Shown here: piece after piece, positions 51,708 to 60,230 of the stretch
Layout: the number at the start of each line of letters is the position of its first letter
Numbering within the stretch: the first letter of the stretch is position 1
Source: Clostridia bacterium
Lineage (GTDB): Bacteria > Bacillota > Clostridia > Oscillospirales > Acutalibacteraceae
Direction of reading: 5' to 3'
Assembly (NCBI GenBank): GCA_017481575.1
Contig: JAFUPA010000004.1
Coordinates: 1-64,000, forward strand
DNA: 64,000 bases
Made by a program: the position numbers and the translations under genes
The notes under the pieces: generated by a model
Databases searched by the model: none
Told to the model about the DNA's origin: nothing
The model's input: the letters and a program-made list of their open reading frames with translations, nothing else

Positions 51708-52979
51708 TCAATTCGGTAAGATTACTGAAAGTGTGCTGTAGTTTTCGTCAAGGGTCTTGTCAAGCATAGCCTTGATATCCTCAACTGTTACAGTTTTATA
51801 GGTTTCAAAGTCTGTGAAAACGTCCTCACCTGCAAAGTATGAAACAGCCATATTGTTGGCAAGCGAGTCAACGTCGTTCATACCCATAATCATTCTGCCG
51901 TAAAGCTTTTTCTTTGTGCGTTCAAAAACTTTTTCGTCAAATCCGTTTTCTCTGAAATGCTTGATTTCCTTTTTAATCTCTTCGGCAACAGCCTTGGGGT
52001 CGTTGCTTTCGCCTGCAAAAAGAACGCAGGAATAACCGAAGCCTGTGAAATATTCAAAGCCGAAGCTGTTGTTGATAAGATTGGCATCAAACAGACGTCT
52101 GTAAAGGTCGGTTGACGGGCCCGAAATCATATCAAGCAGAATTTCCATTGTGATTTCTTCTTTAGCAGTTCTTTCGGGCGTGTCCCATTCCTCTTTGAAG
52201 CCGAGCATAAACTGCGGAGTTGCGACCGAGAGCTTTTTCTCACAGTAATCTGCACGCACCTCACGGGGCTCGTCAATGATTTTGCGCTGTGCCATTTTGC
52301 CCTCAACGGGTTTAAGAACGGCATCCGCAACCTCGAGCACCTCGTCAACGGTGGTGTTACCTGCAACTGCAAGCACCATATTGTTAAGATTATAGAAATT
52401 GTTGTAGCAACCGTAAAGCATATCTGCCGTAATCTGTGCAATTGACTCCTGCGTGCCCGCAATGTCAATTCTCACGGGCAGGTTGTGATACATATTACGA
52501 AGGCAGTTGAACATAACCTCCCAGTCGGGAATGTCCTTATACATATCAATTTCCTGACCGATAATGCCCTGCTCCTTTTCAACCGTTGCCTGTGTGAAGT
52601 AAGGATTCTGCACAAAATCGAGCAGAATTTCAAGGTTTTTCTTGAAGTTTGCGGAGCAGGAGAAAAGATAACCTGTTCTGTCAAAGCTTGTGTAAGCGTT
52701 AGCGGAAGCACCTGTTTTTGCAAAACGCTCAAAAGCGTCAAGGTCTTCGCTTTCAAAAAGCTTGTGTTCAAGGAAATGTGCCGTACCCTCGGGAATCTGA
52801 CTGAAAGTGCCGTCCTTCATCTCAATCATAGTGTCGATTGAACCGTACTTTGTTGCAAAAATTGCGTAGGTGCTGGCATAGCCGACTTTCGGCATAATAA
52901 GAATTTTAAGTCCCGACGGGTGGTCGATGTCGTAATACATCTCGCCGAGCAGTTCGTTTTTTATTTCGTTAATCTTCAT
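51708..52979 (-). CDS. M16 family zinc peptidase (YmfH-like)
   Basis: A 423-residue M16B protein with the inverted zinc motif HFLEH (~68) and the downstream Glu in the region EKEQGIIGQEIDMYKD (~134). It resembles YmfH of Bacillus. The second M16 gene upstream overlaps it by 11 bp; such pairs act as a heterodimer in which one partner is catalytic. Substrate unknown. Confidence 0.88.
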   Translation of the reverse strand: MKINEIKNELLGEMYYDIDHPSGLKILIMPKVGYASTYAIFATKYGSIDTMIEMKDGTFSQIPEGTAHFLEHKLFESEDLDAFERFAKTGASANAYTSFDRTGYLFSCSANFKKNLEILLDFVQNPYFTQATVEKEQGIIGQEIDMYKDIPDWEVMFNCLRNMYHNLPVRIDIAGTQESIAQITADMLYGCYNNFYNLNNMVLAVAGNTTVDEVLEVADAVLKPVEGKMAQRKIIDEPREVRADYCEKKLSVATPQFMLGFKEEWDTPERTAKEEITMEILLDMISGPSTDLYRRLFDANLINNSFGFEYFTGFGYSCVLFAGESNDPKAVAEEIKKEIKHFRENGFDEKVFERTKKKLYGRMIMGMNDVDSLANNMAVSYFAGEDVFTDFETYKTVTVEDIKAMLDKTLDENYSTLSVILPN

Positions 52980-54246
52980 CGTCAGCTACCTCCCCGTTGG
53001 ATTTAAGCATAAACACAGTATCAAGCTTGATTGTCTTTGCGGCGCTGATAACCTGTTGCTTATCAACGTTTTTAATCTCTTCAACATAAGCCTCGGGAGT
53101 TTTGAGTGTATCTCGAAGAAGCTGTGTAGCATACCACGCACAGATGCTTTCAGGTGTGTCGTTGTTGCTGATGATTGAATCTGTAAGGCTCTTGATTGAA
53201 GAAGAAAAATCGTCGTCGGTAAACTGTCCGTCAGCAACAAGTGAGAGCTGGTTTACAATCTCGCTCTTTGCTTTTTCTTCGTTCACATCCTCAATACCGC
53301 TCTGTACCATAACAACACCCTTTGAAGAGAAGAATGCCGCCGAGCAATAGTAGCAAAGGCTCATTTTTTCACGCACAACGGAGAAAAGCTTTGAGTAAGT
53401 TCCGCCGCCGAAGATGTCAACAGCAATTCGCATCGGTACAGGGTTGTCGTCCTCGTTACGCATACCCGTGCGGAAGCCCATAACGAGCTTGCCCTGCTTA
53501 ATCGGCATTTCCTCGCAGACATAATCGGGCTTCGGGATAGCGGAAATAAACTTTGTTGTAATCTCTGTCGGCTGACGCTTGATTGAGCTGAAGCGTTCTT
53601 TAAGCATATTTGCAACGGGCTCAACGTCCATACTGCCGACCATTGTAATCTGAATCTGAGCCTCACGAAGCTCCTCTTTCCATGCGTAGTAGATGTCATC
53701 GGGAGTGAGGTCTTTAACATCGGCAACAGTACCAAGACGGTTGATGCCGTAAGCCTCCTCGTCAAACATAATTTCCTCGCAACGCATAAGAGCATAGCGG
53801 CGCTTGTCGTTCATTTCGTTTTCGATAGCCTCAATAAGAAGTCGCTTTTCCTGCTCAACAATATCGGCAGGGAAGGAGTCACCGTCCGTAAGCGGGTCAA
53901 AAATCATATCACAAAGAAGCTGAACGCACTCGAGAGCAACCGTATCACCGTCAAGAGCAAAGCGGTCATCAATTGCTGTAAGGTTAAATGAAAGAATCTG
54001 TGCTTCACCACGTCTTATAACTCCTGCGGAAACAGAAGCACCGTAAAGCTCGTCAAGCACACGGTTGAGAGTGGTGAAATCGGGATATTTAGCGCATCTT
54101 CTCTGCAAAATAAACGGCAGAATTGCCCTTGCCGAAGCATTTGTGTCAAGGGGCATAGCCATGCTCACGTTAATGCGGCAGGTTTTGAATTTATCCGTGC
54201 TTTGCGCACAGAGACGGACACCGTCCGCTATGTTTTCAAAATGCAT
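52969..54246 (-). CDS. M16 family peptidase-like protein, non-catalytic partner (YmfF-like)
   Basis: A 425-residue M16 homologue in which the zinc-motif position lacks HxxEH (the region reads ILPFILQRRC, ~43), while the EKRLLIEAIENEMNDKRRYA helix (~133) and GGGTYSKLFSVVREKMSLCYY (~285) are retained. It is probably the substrate-binding subunit of the heterodimer with the 51708 protein. First gene of the operon M16-M16-lgt-folD-pspC. Confidence 0.86.
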   Translation of the reverse strand: MHFENIADGVRLCAQSTDKFKTCRINVSMAMPLDTNASARAILPFILQRRCAKYPDFTTLNRVLDELYGASVSAGVIRRGEAQILSFNLTAIDDRFALDGDTVALECVQLLCDMIFDPLTDGDSFPADIVEQEKRLLIEAIENEMNDKRRYALMRCEEIMFDEEAYGINRLGTVADVKDLTPDDIYYAWKEELREAQIQITMVGSMDVEPVANMLKERFSSIKRQPTEITTKFISAIPKPDYVCEEMPIKQGKLVMGFRTGMRNEDDNPVPMRIAVDIFGGGTYSKLFSVVREKMSLCYYCSAAFFSSKGVVMVQSGIEDVNEEKAKSEIVNQLSLVADGQFTDDDFSSSIKSLTDSIISNNDTPESICAWYATQLLRDTLKTPEAYVEEIKNVDKQQVISAAKTIKLDTVFMLKSNGEVADDED

Positions 54247-54345
54247 AAATACACAACCTTAATTCAAATTTGCTATATTTAAATTAGTATACCACATTCT
54301 GAAAAGAAATAAAAGTATGAAAGAAAAAATAATCATTTTAAGAAA

Positions 54346-54377
54346 TAAAAAATGCCGACAGAAAAAATCTATCGGCA
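54346..54377 (-). terminator. Terminator of the third XRE gene
   Basis: The 10-bp stem TGCCGACAGA/TCTATCGGCA (one G-U) is followed by T6 on the minus strand. Confidence 0.85.
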
Positions 54378-54380
54378 AAA

Positions 54381-54623
54381 TCATTTTAATTCCTGTTCAG
54401 CGTTATTGAATTTTTCGGTATTAAAAAATTCAACGATTGAAATATTAAGTCCGTCACAAAGCTTTTTGATTGTAACAATTCCGGGATTTTTGCTTTCGCC
54501 GTTAAGAATACTCTTAACGGTTGACTGTGACACGCCTGAAAGATAACTGAGTGCGTTAGGGGTAATTTCTCTTTCCTTGCAAAGCTCGTAAATTCGTTGC
54601 ACAACTAAATCGTATATACCCAT
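54381..54623 (-). CDS. XRE-family repressor of the CHAP surface-protein module
   Basis: An 80-residue HTH protein: IYELCKEREITPNALSYLSG then VSQSTVKSILNGESKNPG (HTH), then TIKKLCDGLNISIVEFFN. It belongs to a different XRE subgroup from the two at 45-48 kb. Divergent from the surface gene at 54792; three copies of an AGTGATATATCACT-type palindrome lie between. TGAGGTATGTC precedes the ATG at 54623. Confidence 0.87.
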   Translation of the reverse strand: MGIYDLVVQRIYELCKEREITPNALSYLSGVSQSTVKSILNGESKNPGIVTIKKLCDGLNISIVEFFNTEKFNNAEQELK

Positions 54624-54651
54624 GACATACCTCACTATGTTTTTATGTAAT

Positions 54652-54684
54652 GATGATATATCACTAATAAGCTTAATGTTAGTG
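54652..54684. promoter_or_regulatory. XRE operators near the regulator start (two sites)
   Basis: An imperfect site at 54652-54665 (TGATATATCA core) and AGTGAAATATCACT at 54671-54684, in the region where the regulator's own promoter should lie; suggests autorepression. Confidence 0.7.
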
Positions 54685-54712
54685 AAATATCACTTAAAAT
54701 TTTAAAATCCTA

Positions 54713-54741
54713 TTGACTTTTTGAATTTATGGTGACATAAT
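54713..54741 (+). promoter_or_regulatory. Promoter of the CHAP surface-protein gene
   Basis: TTGACT (54713-54718), 17-bp spacer, CATAAT (54736-54741). Confidence 0.65.
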
Positions 54742-54744
54742 TAT

Positions 54745-54758
54745 AGTGATATATCACT
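54745..54758. promoter_or_regulatory. XRE operator at the surface-gene start point
   Basis: The perfect 14-bp palindrome AGTGATATATCACT covers the predicted transcription start; a further half-site AAGTGAT follows at ~54762. Confidence 0.78.
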
Positions 54759-54791
54759 AACAAGTGATAAAAATAAAGGAGTTGAAGAACA

Positions 54792-56663
54792 ATGAAAAAA
54801 TTTGTGAAGAAAGCTTTAGCAACTGTTTTGTGTGTCGCAATTGTACTGGTTACTTTACCGGTTATAGTTTCTGCAACAAGCAAAAGCCAGACGGATGCAT
54901 TGAATTGGGCGAAATCACAGGTTGGTAAAACCTTGGATTATGATGGTGCATACGGCGGACAGTGCGTAGACTTTATTATGTACTACTATACTTTCCTTGG
55001 CGTGAATGCGGTTGGAGGCAATGGTTGCGACTATGCTACAAACTCGTTGCCGAGTGGGTGGTCACGAGTTAAGGGTGGCACACCTCAACCCGGTGATATA
55101 CTTGTATACTCCGGAACCAGCGCTTATCCGTATGGTCATGTTGCAATATACGAATCCGATAGGTCACATTATCATCAAAATGTTCATGGTCAATATGTTG
55201 AAAAAATAACAAGCTTTAAGTATAATGCTATGAATAACCCGTATTGGGGATATATCAGACCTAATTGGAGTACGAGTTCAATAAACTACTCATCAATCTC
55301 CACAGGCTACTATACACTCACAAACGTGGGCAGCGGCAAAATTCTTGATGTCGCAGGCGGCGTAGACGCCGATCAGACAAATATTCAGGGCGGCGAATGG
55401 TGGAATCCCGGTAACCAGAGACTGTATATTTCACCTGCATCAACAGGATATAAAATGAGACCTGTTTGTTCATCATCACGCTTGGTAAACGCTTGGGGCG
55501 ATAATCCCGGAAACGGTGCAAACGTTAACATTTATAAGGATTGCAACGAGTCATCGCAATGGTGGCTTTTTGAAAAAGTTTCCAACGGTTATGTTGTTCG
55601 TTTAGCCTACAATACTTCGTTGGTATTAACATACTGGGCAAGCTCAAACAATGTGGCAGTTGCAACATATTCGGCAGGCGATACAAGACAAATTTGGAAA
55701 CTTGAACCGTCAAACACTTATACTGTAACATACAATGCTAACGGCGGAAGCGGTGCACCGGGTTCACAGACAAAGTATCAGGGCAGAGAGCTTACCCTTT
55801 CTGCAACAATTCCGACAAAGTCCGGTTATACTTTTAATGGTTGGAACACAAAAGCGGACGGAACTGGCACGGCTTATGCCGCAAGTGGAAAGTTTTCAAC
55901 GGATGCGACAGTTACGTTGTATGCGCAATGGAAGTCTGACACCTATACTCTTACCTACGATGCAAACGGTGGTTCGGGCGCTCCGGCGGCACAAACGATG
56001 ATTCCGGCTGTAGGAATTACGATTCCGTTAACAGTTCCGGTCAGAACAGGATATACATTCACCGGTTGGAATACGAGAGCTGATGGTGAAGGCGGAATGT
56101 ACTCGCCGGGAACAAATCTTCTGACAGATCAAGATGAAACACTTTACGCACAATGGAAGGCAAATACTTATACAGTAACATTTAATTCAAATGGTGGGAA
56201 CTGTTCAACAACAAGCAAAAGCGTAACATATAACTCAACCTACGGTACATTACCTATTCCCACAAGAGAGGGATATACATTTGACGGTTGGTTTACGTCG
56301 CAAGACGGTGGGATTCAGGTTAAATCAACAACAAAATGCACTCTCGTATCAAATATGACACTATATGCGCATTGGACAAAGGTTGAAACAACCGAACCCA
56401 CACCCACACCGACAGTAATAGAAGAAGACATTTCTTTGAACTATAAGGATGCTATGACTTTCAGTGTACCTGTAACACTTGAAAGCTCAAATACGAAAGT
56501 TGCATCTGTATCCGAAAACAAGATTACAGCGGTCGGAACAGGCTCGACAGATGTAACAGCAACCCTTGAAGACGGTACTGTTTATATTTACCACATCAAT
56601 GTTTCATATTCATTCCTTCAATGGATTATCATTATAGTCCTCTTCGGTTGGATTTGGTATTGA
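54792..56663 (+). CDS. Secreted CHAP amidase with ricin-type lectin, InlB repeats and LFGWIWY tail
   Basis: A 623-residue exported protein. A signal peptide ends at VSATSK (~29). A CHAP cysteine amidase/peptidase domain (~30-155) shows GGQCVDFIMYYY (Cys58) and YGHVAIYE (His116). A ricin-B-like lectin domain follows (~165-308; YYTLTNVGSGKILDVAGG ... SQWWLFEK). Three InlB-B/Flg_new repeats (~312-525) each have a YTVTYNANGG...GYTFxGW...LYAQW pattern. A Pro/Thr linker, a short Big2-like domain, then QWIIIIVLFGWIWY. It probably cleaves peptidoglycan or another peptide bond while held at the surface. Strong AAAGGAG site. Confidence 0.87.
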   Translation: MKKFVKKALATVLCVAIVLVTLPVIVSATSKSQTDALNWAKSQVGKTLDYDGAYGGQCVDFIMYYYTFLGVNAVGGNGCDYATNSLPSGWSRVKGGTPQPGDILVYSGTSAYPYGHVAIYESDRSHYHQNVHGQYVEKITSFKYNAMNNPYWGYIRPNWSTSSINYSSISTGYYTLTNVGSGKILDVAGGVDADQTNIQGGEWWNPGNQRLYISPASTGYKMRPVCSSSRLVNAWGDNPGNGANVNIYKDCNESSQWWLFEKVSNGYVVRLAYNTSLVLTYWASSNNVAVATYSAGDTRQIWKLEPSNTYTVTYNANGGSGAPGSQTKYQGRELTLSATIPTKSGYTFNGWNTKADGTGTAYAASGKFSTDATVTLYAQWKSDTYTLTYDANGGSGAPAAQTMIPAVGITIPLTVPVRTGYTFTGWNTRADGEGGMYSPGTNLLTDQDETLYAQWKANTYTVTFNSNGGNCSTTSKSVTYNSTYGTLPIPTREGYTFDGWFTSQDGGIQVKSTTKCTLVSNMTLYAHWTKVETTEPTPTPTVIEEDISLNYKDAMTFSVPVTLESSNTKVASVSENKITAVGTGSTDVTATLEDGTVYIYHINVSYSFLQWIIIIVLFGWIWY

Positions 56664-56728
56664 TAAAACATATCAATTTATTTGGTTAGGCTCCCGAAAT
56701 GATAAAGGAAAGATGATATAACAAATCA

Positions 56729-56754
56729 AGGCTGGCAGAGCAATCTGTCAGCCT
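56729..56754 (+). terminator. Terminator of the CHAP surface-protein gene
   Basis: An 11-bp stem with a GCAA loop (one G-U). The flanking bases match those of the hairpin at 48159-48186. Confidence 0.75.
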
Positions 56755-56776
56755 GTTGTATATTCTAAAGTTTTTC

Positions 56777-56845
56777 GTAGGGGAACATATTATGTTCCCG
56801 TAAAATAGCACAAAATCTGTGTGCGGATAATATCCGCCTCTACGA
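56777..56845. repeat. Palindromic intergenic repeat, family B, copy 2
   Basis: A ~69-bp element with outer ends GTAGGGG and CCTCTAC and two inner hairpins (GGGAACATATTATGTTCCC; GCGGATAATATCCGC). Looser match to the 30144 copy. Confidence 0.6.
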
Positions 56846-56859
56846 TGTAACTGTAAATT

Positions 56860-56976
56860 CCAAGGCTCCTTCGGGAAGGAGCTGTCCGAAGGACTGAGGA
56901 TTGATAAAAGAAAGATGAACTTTATAAATCCTCCCGTCACGGCTTCGCTGTGCCACCCTCCTTTAGGCAAGGAGGG
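56860..56976. repeat. Palindromic intergenic repeat, family A variant
   Basis: The right end (CCTCCCGTCACGGC...GGCAAGGAGG) matches the family A copies; the left half is replaced by GGCTCCTTCGGGAAGGAGC and CCGAAGG hairpins. It directly follows a family B copy. Confidence 0.75.
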
Positions 56977-57147
56977 TTTGGTTTGTGTGGGTTTACCAAA
57001 ATCGTAAAAATCTTTACCTTTTCTTTATTTTTCTGAACCAAACTCTACCTTGACAAAACAACGCTTTTGGCTTATTATGTTGAGGTAATGTGTGATATTA
57101 TTTCTTCACAGGTTACGCTTGATTTTGTCAAAAAGAAAGGTGAGGTA

Positions 57148-57930
57148 ATGAAAGAGTATTTAAAAAGAGTTCGTGAGAATTGTAAAACATGGGAAATCAT
57201 CGTTTGGTGGGTTTTCCGTGCATTGATGATATATGCGTTAATTCAGAGTCTTATTGATGTTGCAAACGGTACCCGAGAAATGGCAGACCCTCTTCAGGTC
57301 ATTGCAAACCTCGGCGGTATGTTCGCTTGGGAAATCTTTATGATGTTCCCGAAAAAGTCGTTGCTTCGTCATGTTCCGTCATATATCCAGATTGTTTCAA
57401 TCATTATGCTTTTCTGCGGCTCGTTCGGCGGCAAGTTTTTAAACCTTTACTACGAGCTTCGCTTGTGGGATTCCGCAATGCACCTTGTCAGCGGCGGTCT
57501 TACTGTGCTTCTCGGCTACGAGGTTGTTGTTGCAATGCAGAAGCGTGACAAGGTCAAGTGTTCAATCCCAATCGCACTTCTTTGTGCTCTCGGCTTCTCG
57601 TTCTTTGTTTCCACTTGTTGGGAGCTGTTTGAGTTCACAACCGACCAGGTTATGAGCAATGCCGCAACAGGCGCTATCGGTGACGCACAGCATTGGAGCT
57701 ATGAGCTTGCAAAGGGCACACCGAAAGAGGCAACTCTCTTTGACCCGATTTATCCCGACCGTTGGCCGCTTATGGACACAATGGGCGACATCGTTCTTAA
57801 TTCTGTCGGCGCAATTGTTGCTTGGGTCGGTCTTAAAATCTGGCCTTTCCTTCACAAGGGCAAAAACGACACAAACAAGCTTGTTGAAGAGATGCTCAAG
57901 GAAGAAGAAAAGGTACTTGTTACCAAATAA
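57148..57930 (+). CDS. Multi-pass membrane protein of unknown function
   Basis: A 260-residue protein with about six or seven hydrophobic helices. The DSAMHLVSGGLTVLLGYE segment (~113) and FVSTCWELFEFTTDQ (~153) with conserved-looking acidic/His residues inside membranes, then LMDTMGDIVLNSVGA (~212), resemble DUF2238-type proteins with H and D residues in helices. No known role. A longer in-frame ATG at 57067 exists; the AAAGG site favours 57148. Confidence 0.7.
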   Translation: MKEYLKRVRENCKTWEIIVWWVFRALMIYALIQSLIDVANGTREMADPLQVIANLGGMFAWEIFMMFPKKSLLRHVPSYIQIVSIIMLFCGSFGGKFLNLYYELRLWDSAMHLVSGGLTVLLGYEVVVAMQKRDKVKCSIPIALLCALGFSFFVSTCWELFEFTTDQVMSNAATGAIGDAQHWSYELAKGTPKEATLFDPIYPDRWPLMDTMGDIVLNSVGAIVAWVGLKIWPFLHKGKNDTNKLVEEMLKEEEKVLVTK

Positions 57931-57945
57931 AACATCACAAAGCAT

Positions 57946-57974
57946 CGGCACTCTCGTTATGAGGGTGCCGTTTT
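57946..57974. terminator. Terminator between membrane protein and small protein genes
   Basis: The 10-bp stem CGGCACTCTC/GAGGGTGCCG (one G-U) with loop GTTAT is followed by TTTTC. Confidence 0.85.
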
Positions 57975-57975
57975 C

Positions 57976-58206
57976 TTATCGGTTCAGCTCATCCATAACC
58001 ACATCGTGAAAATGACATATTTCCACCTGACAGGTATTCAAAATATCAATTACCCTTTGAGTAAAGCCTTTGTTTACCGAAACGTCGTTAAAAGAAGACA
58101 ATGTTTCACCGCTTTCATCGTCTTTTGCCTGTATGCCGTAAGTCAATATGAAATTGCCGTCCTCGAGCAACAGTGCATCGTTTGTTAATGAATATGTAAT
58201 TTTCAT
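57976..58206 (-). CDS. Small conserved-looking protein (DUF6514-like)
   Basis: A 76-residue soluble protein: MKITYSLTNDALLLEDGNFI, then LTYGIQAKD and a helical ending with FTQRVIDILNTCQVEICHFHDVV. This pattern resembles DUF6514 small proteins of Clostridia, from memory. The start at 58206 follows GGGGTG; an in-frame longer reading to 58266 has no site. Confidence 0.55.
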   Translation of the reverse strand: MKITYSLTNDALLLEDGNFILTYGIQAKDDESGETLSSFNDVSVNKGFTQRVIDILNTCQVEICHFHDVVMDELNR

Positions 58207-58353
58207 AATAAACACCCCATCCCTATAAACGTGAATTATTTTCACATTTGCTTGACTATCATACACCTATCACATTGTAAAGTCAATCTGATTTGAATTT
58301 TTTTACGTTTCAGACAAAGGGAGCCTGAAACAAAAGAATTAAAAGGAAGAAAA

Positions 58354-58401
58354 ATGTCAGAAATTGAAAAAACGATGTATGAGATTATTGCGAAATATTG
58401 A
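58354..58401 (+). CDS. Possible 15-residue open frame in an otherwise empty stretch
   Basis: In the 467-bp gap between genes, an AAAAGGAAGA site precedes ATG and a 15-codon frame (MSEIEKTMYEIIAKY). It could be a truncated gene start or chance. The rest of the gap (58207-58353, 58402-58673) is AT-rich, with only a weak hairpin TTTCAG/CTGAAA at about 58309-58330. Confidence 0.2.
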   Translation: MSEIEKTMYEIIAKY

Positions 58402-58673
58402 TTTTGAAGGTTTATCGATAAAAAGTGCAAAACGGCGAAAACTGTCGTAATTTATGCACAGCGAAAAAGCGTTTTACTAAATAAGGCAAGAATATACATC
58501 TTATCCCAAAATATGGTATGTCCCGACGACACGTTTTGCAAAAAATGGTAAACAAAACCTCTTTGTCTAAAATGGATAAATACGGTAATCCGAAACTCTG
58601 CCGAAAACGAGGCTGTTTATTAAAAACTTGCAATATTTTTTGATTTGTGGTATTGTATTTGCGAGGTGTAATT

Positions 58674-59039
58674 ATGAATTTACAGGAATCAGGCGAGATG
58701 TATCTCGAAACAATATATGTGTTAACCAAAAACAGCAGTAACGTCCGTTCAATAGATGTTTGCGAGTATATGGGTTATTCAAAGCCGAGTGTCAGCAGGG
58801 CAATCGGACTTCTTAAAAACGGCGGTTATGTGGTCGTAGACGGTGAGGGTCATCTTTCACTCACAGAGGACGGCAAGGAGATTGCCGAAAAGATTTATGA
58901 AAGACACACCATGCTCACGCAGTTTTTGATGCGCCTTGGTGTTTCTAAAGAAACTGCCTCCGAGGACGCTTGCAAAATGGAGCACGTTATCAGTGATGAG
59001 TCTGTCGAAGCAATCAAGAGCTATATTGAAAACAATTAG
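58674..59039 (+). CDS. DtxR/MntR-family metal-dependent transcriptional regulator
   Basis: A 121-residue iron- or manganese-responsive repressor: SGEMYLETIYVLTKNSSNVRS, the winged HTH VCEYMGYSKPSVSRAIGLLKNGG, and the dimerisation/metal region ERHTMLTQFLMRLGVS with EDACKMEHVIS containing the usual His/Glu/Cys ligands. Start at 58674 with GAGGTGT. No transporter adjoins it, so its targets are elsewhere. Confidence 0.88.
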   Translation: MNLQESGEMYLETIYVLTKNSSNVRSIDVCEYMGYSKPSVSRAIGLLKNGGYVVVDGEGHLSLTEDGKEIAEKIYERHTMLTQFLMRLGVSKETASEDACKMEHVISDESVEAIKSYIENN

Positions 59040-59054
59040 TCCGGAGTTGATTTT

Positions 59055-59279
59055 TTGAAGTATTCGGTTGACAGAATTGAAAACAGCATTGCAGTCTGCG
59101 AGGACGAAAACGGCGAAAGCGTTAATTTTGAAATTGCAAAGCTTCCCGAGGAAATCAAAGAAGGGGACTTGTTTTCGGTAACGGACGATAAAATCGAAAT
59201 TCTGTCAGACGAAACCGCCGAACGCAGAAAGAAAATGGCAGAGCTGCAGAAGAATATATTTACAAAGAAGAAAGGATGA
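59055..59279 (+). CDS. DUF3006 family small protein
   Basis: A 74-residue protein: YSVDRIENSIAVCEDENGES and LPEEIKEGDLFSVTDDKIEIL match DUF3006, a small beta-barrel family often near regulators or comEC-like genes. Starts with TTG (59055) after GGAGTTGA. 15 bp downstream of the DtxR-type gene and co-transcribed; function unknown. Confidence 0.78.
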   Translation: MKYSVDRIENSIAVCEDENGESVNFEIAKLPEEIKEGDLFSVTDDKIEILSDETAERRKKMAELQKNIFTKKKG

Positions 59280-59303
59280 CAGAGTTTTTCTGCCATCCTT
59301 TTT
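59272..59303 (+). terminator. Terminator of the DtxR-DUF3006 operon
   Basis: A stem AAGGATG.CAGA/TCTG.CATCCTT with one mismatch ends in T5 and overlaps the gene's stop. Confidence 0.75.
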
Positions 59304-59329
59304 ATATGCTTTACTGACACCAATGGTTT

Positions 59330-59815
59330 TTAATTTTTGTTTTGCGTTTCGGCAATTATAATCTCTACTATTTTTTTCAAAAACGGTAAATCTTCTTGTT
59401 TGGGATTATCAACTCTGAATGTACATCCGCAAACATCTTCAAATTTTTTTCCGAATATAATTTTATGACGTCCGCCGCCACAAGAACCGCAATGACCGCA
59501 ACGGTCAACGTGTCTCCAAGCATTTTCTTTGATTTCATTACTTACAGTATATGTATTTAGGCATTCGGAACTCACATCATCAGACCAAATTGTCCAATGG
59601 TTATTTTCTTCGTCAGGGTCTTTGATTGAGATGAAGCACACGCACTTATCTTCTGATTTTACCCAATAATATATCTTATTTTTCCAACACTCGCAGTTGT
59701 CTTTGTAAAAAGTCAAATTCTTATCTTTTAAAAAACTGATAAATTCCAACGCAATTTTTTGCTCATCTAAAGATAATTCTCTGCAAATATAGTCTTCAAT
59801 ATTTAAGTTAATCAT
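59330..59815 (-). CDS. Hypothetical protein with Cys/Gly/His-rich C-terminal motif
   Basis: A 161-residue protein. The N-terminal ~95 residues look like a small alpha/beta domain. Residues ~103-135 form a dense motif: RHVDRCGHCGSCGGGRHKI, followed by FGKKFEDVCGCTFRVDNP, with five cysteines and two histidines, which suggests a metal site. I recall similar motifs in small Clostridia proteins but cannot name the family. AT-rich relative to neighbours. Single gene. Confidence 0.65.
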   Translation of the reverse strand: MINLNIEDYICRELSLDEQKIALEFISFLKDKNLTFYKDNCECWKNKIYYWVKSEDKCVCFISIKDPDEENNHWTIWSDDVSSECLNTYTVSNEIKENAWRHVDRCGHCGSCGGGRHKIIFGKKFEDVCGCTFRVDNPKQEDLPFLKKIVEIIIAETQNKN

Positions 59816-59958
59816 AGTTGTTAGCCTCTTTTGAAAGGTTTTAAGTTTTTGTTGGCTCCCTCGTCAGATGGAGGCGCTTAAATTTCTGCAAAAATTATAC
59901 CATATCCTCTCAAATATCACAAGTAGAAGATATGGTATAGAATTATTATAAATTGTGA

Positions 59959-60177
59959 TTAAGGCTCTCTTTTCTGTTCCTCATTAAAACCTTTATAATG
60001 CTTTTCTTTTCTGCTTGTCGGCAGACCCTGCGAGATTTTCGGGAAATCGTTGTCGGAGTCGTTGGTCGGCTGAATTTCGTAAGTGCCGTATTTGTGAATA
60101 AGCTCGTCGCATGTTTCGGGCTGACCCATAACGGCCTCGTCAATTTTACGGTAGAGCTTGCCTTTATCTTTATTCAT
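59959..60177 (-). CDS. Hypothetical 72-residue hydrophilic protein
   Basis: Charged, probably disordered protein: MNKDKGKLYRKIDEAVMGQP at the start, an ETCDELIHKYGTYEIQPTND core and a Lys/Glu-rich end. No recognised family. The start at 60177 is preceded by CGGTGAT; an in-frame extension upstream lacks a site. Divergent from mgtC. Confidence 0.5.
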   Translation of the reverse strand: MNKDKGKLYRKIDEAVMGQPETCDELIHKYGTYEIQPTNDSDNDFPKISQGLPTSRKEKHYKGFNEEQKREP

Positions 60178-60230
60178 AATATCACCGATGTTATTTTGTG
60201 CTTTGATAACATTAAAATTCACAAAAATGC

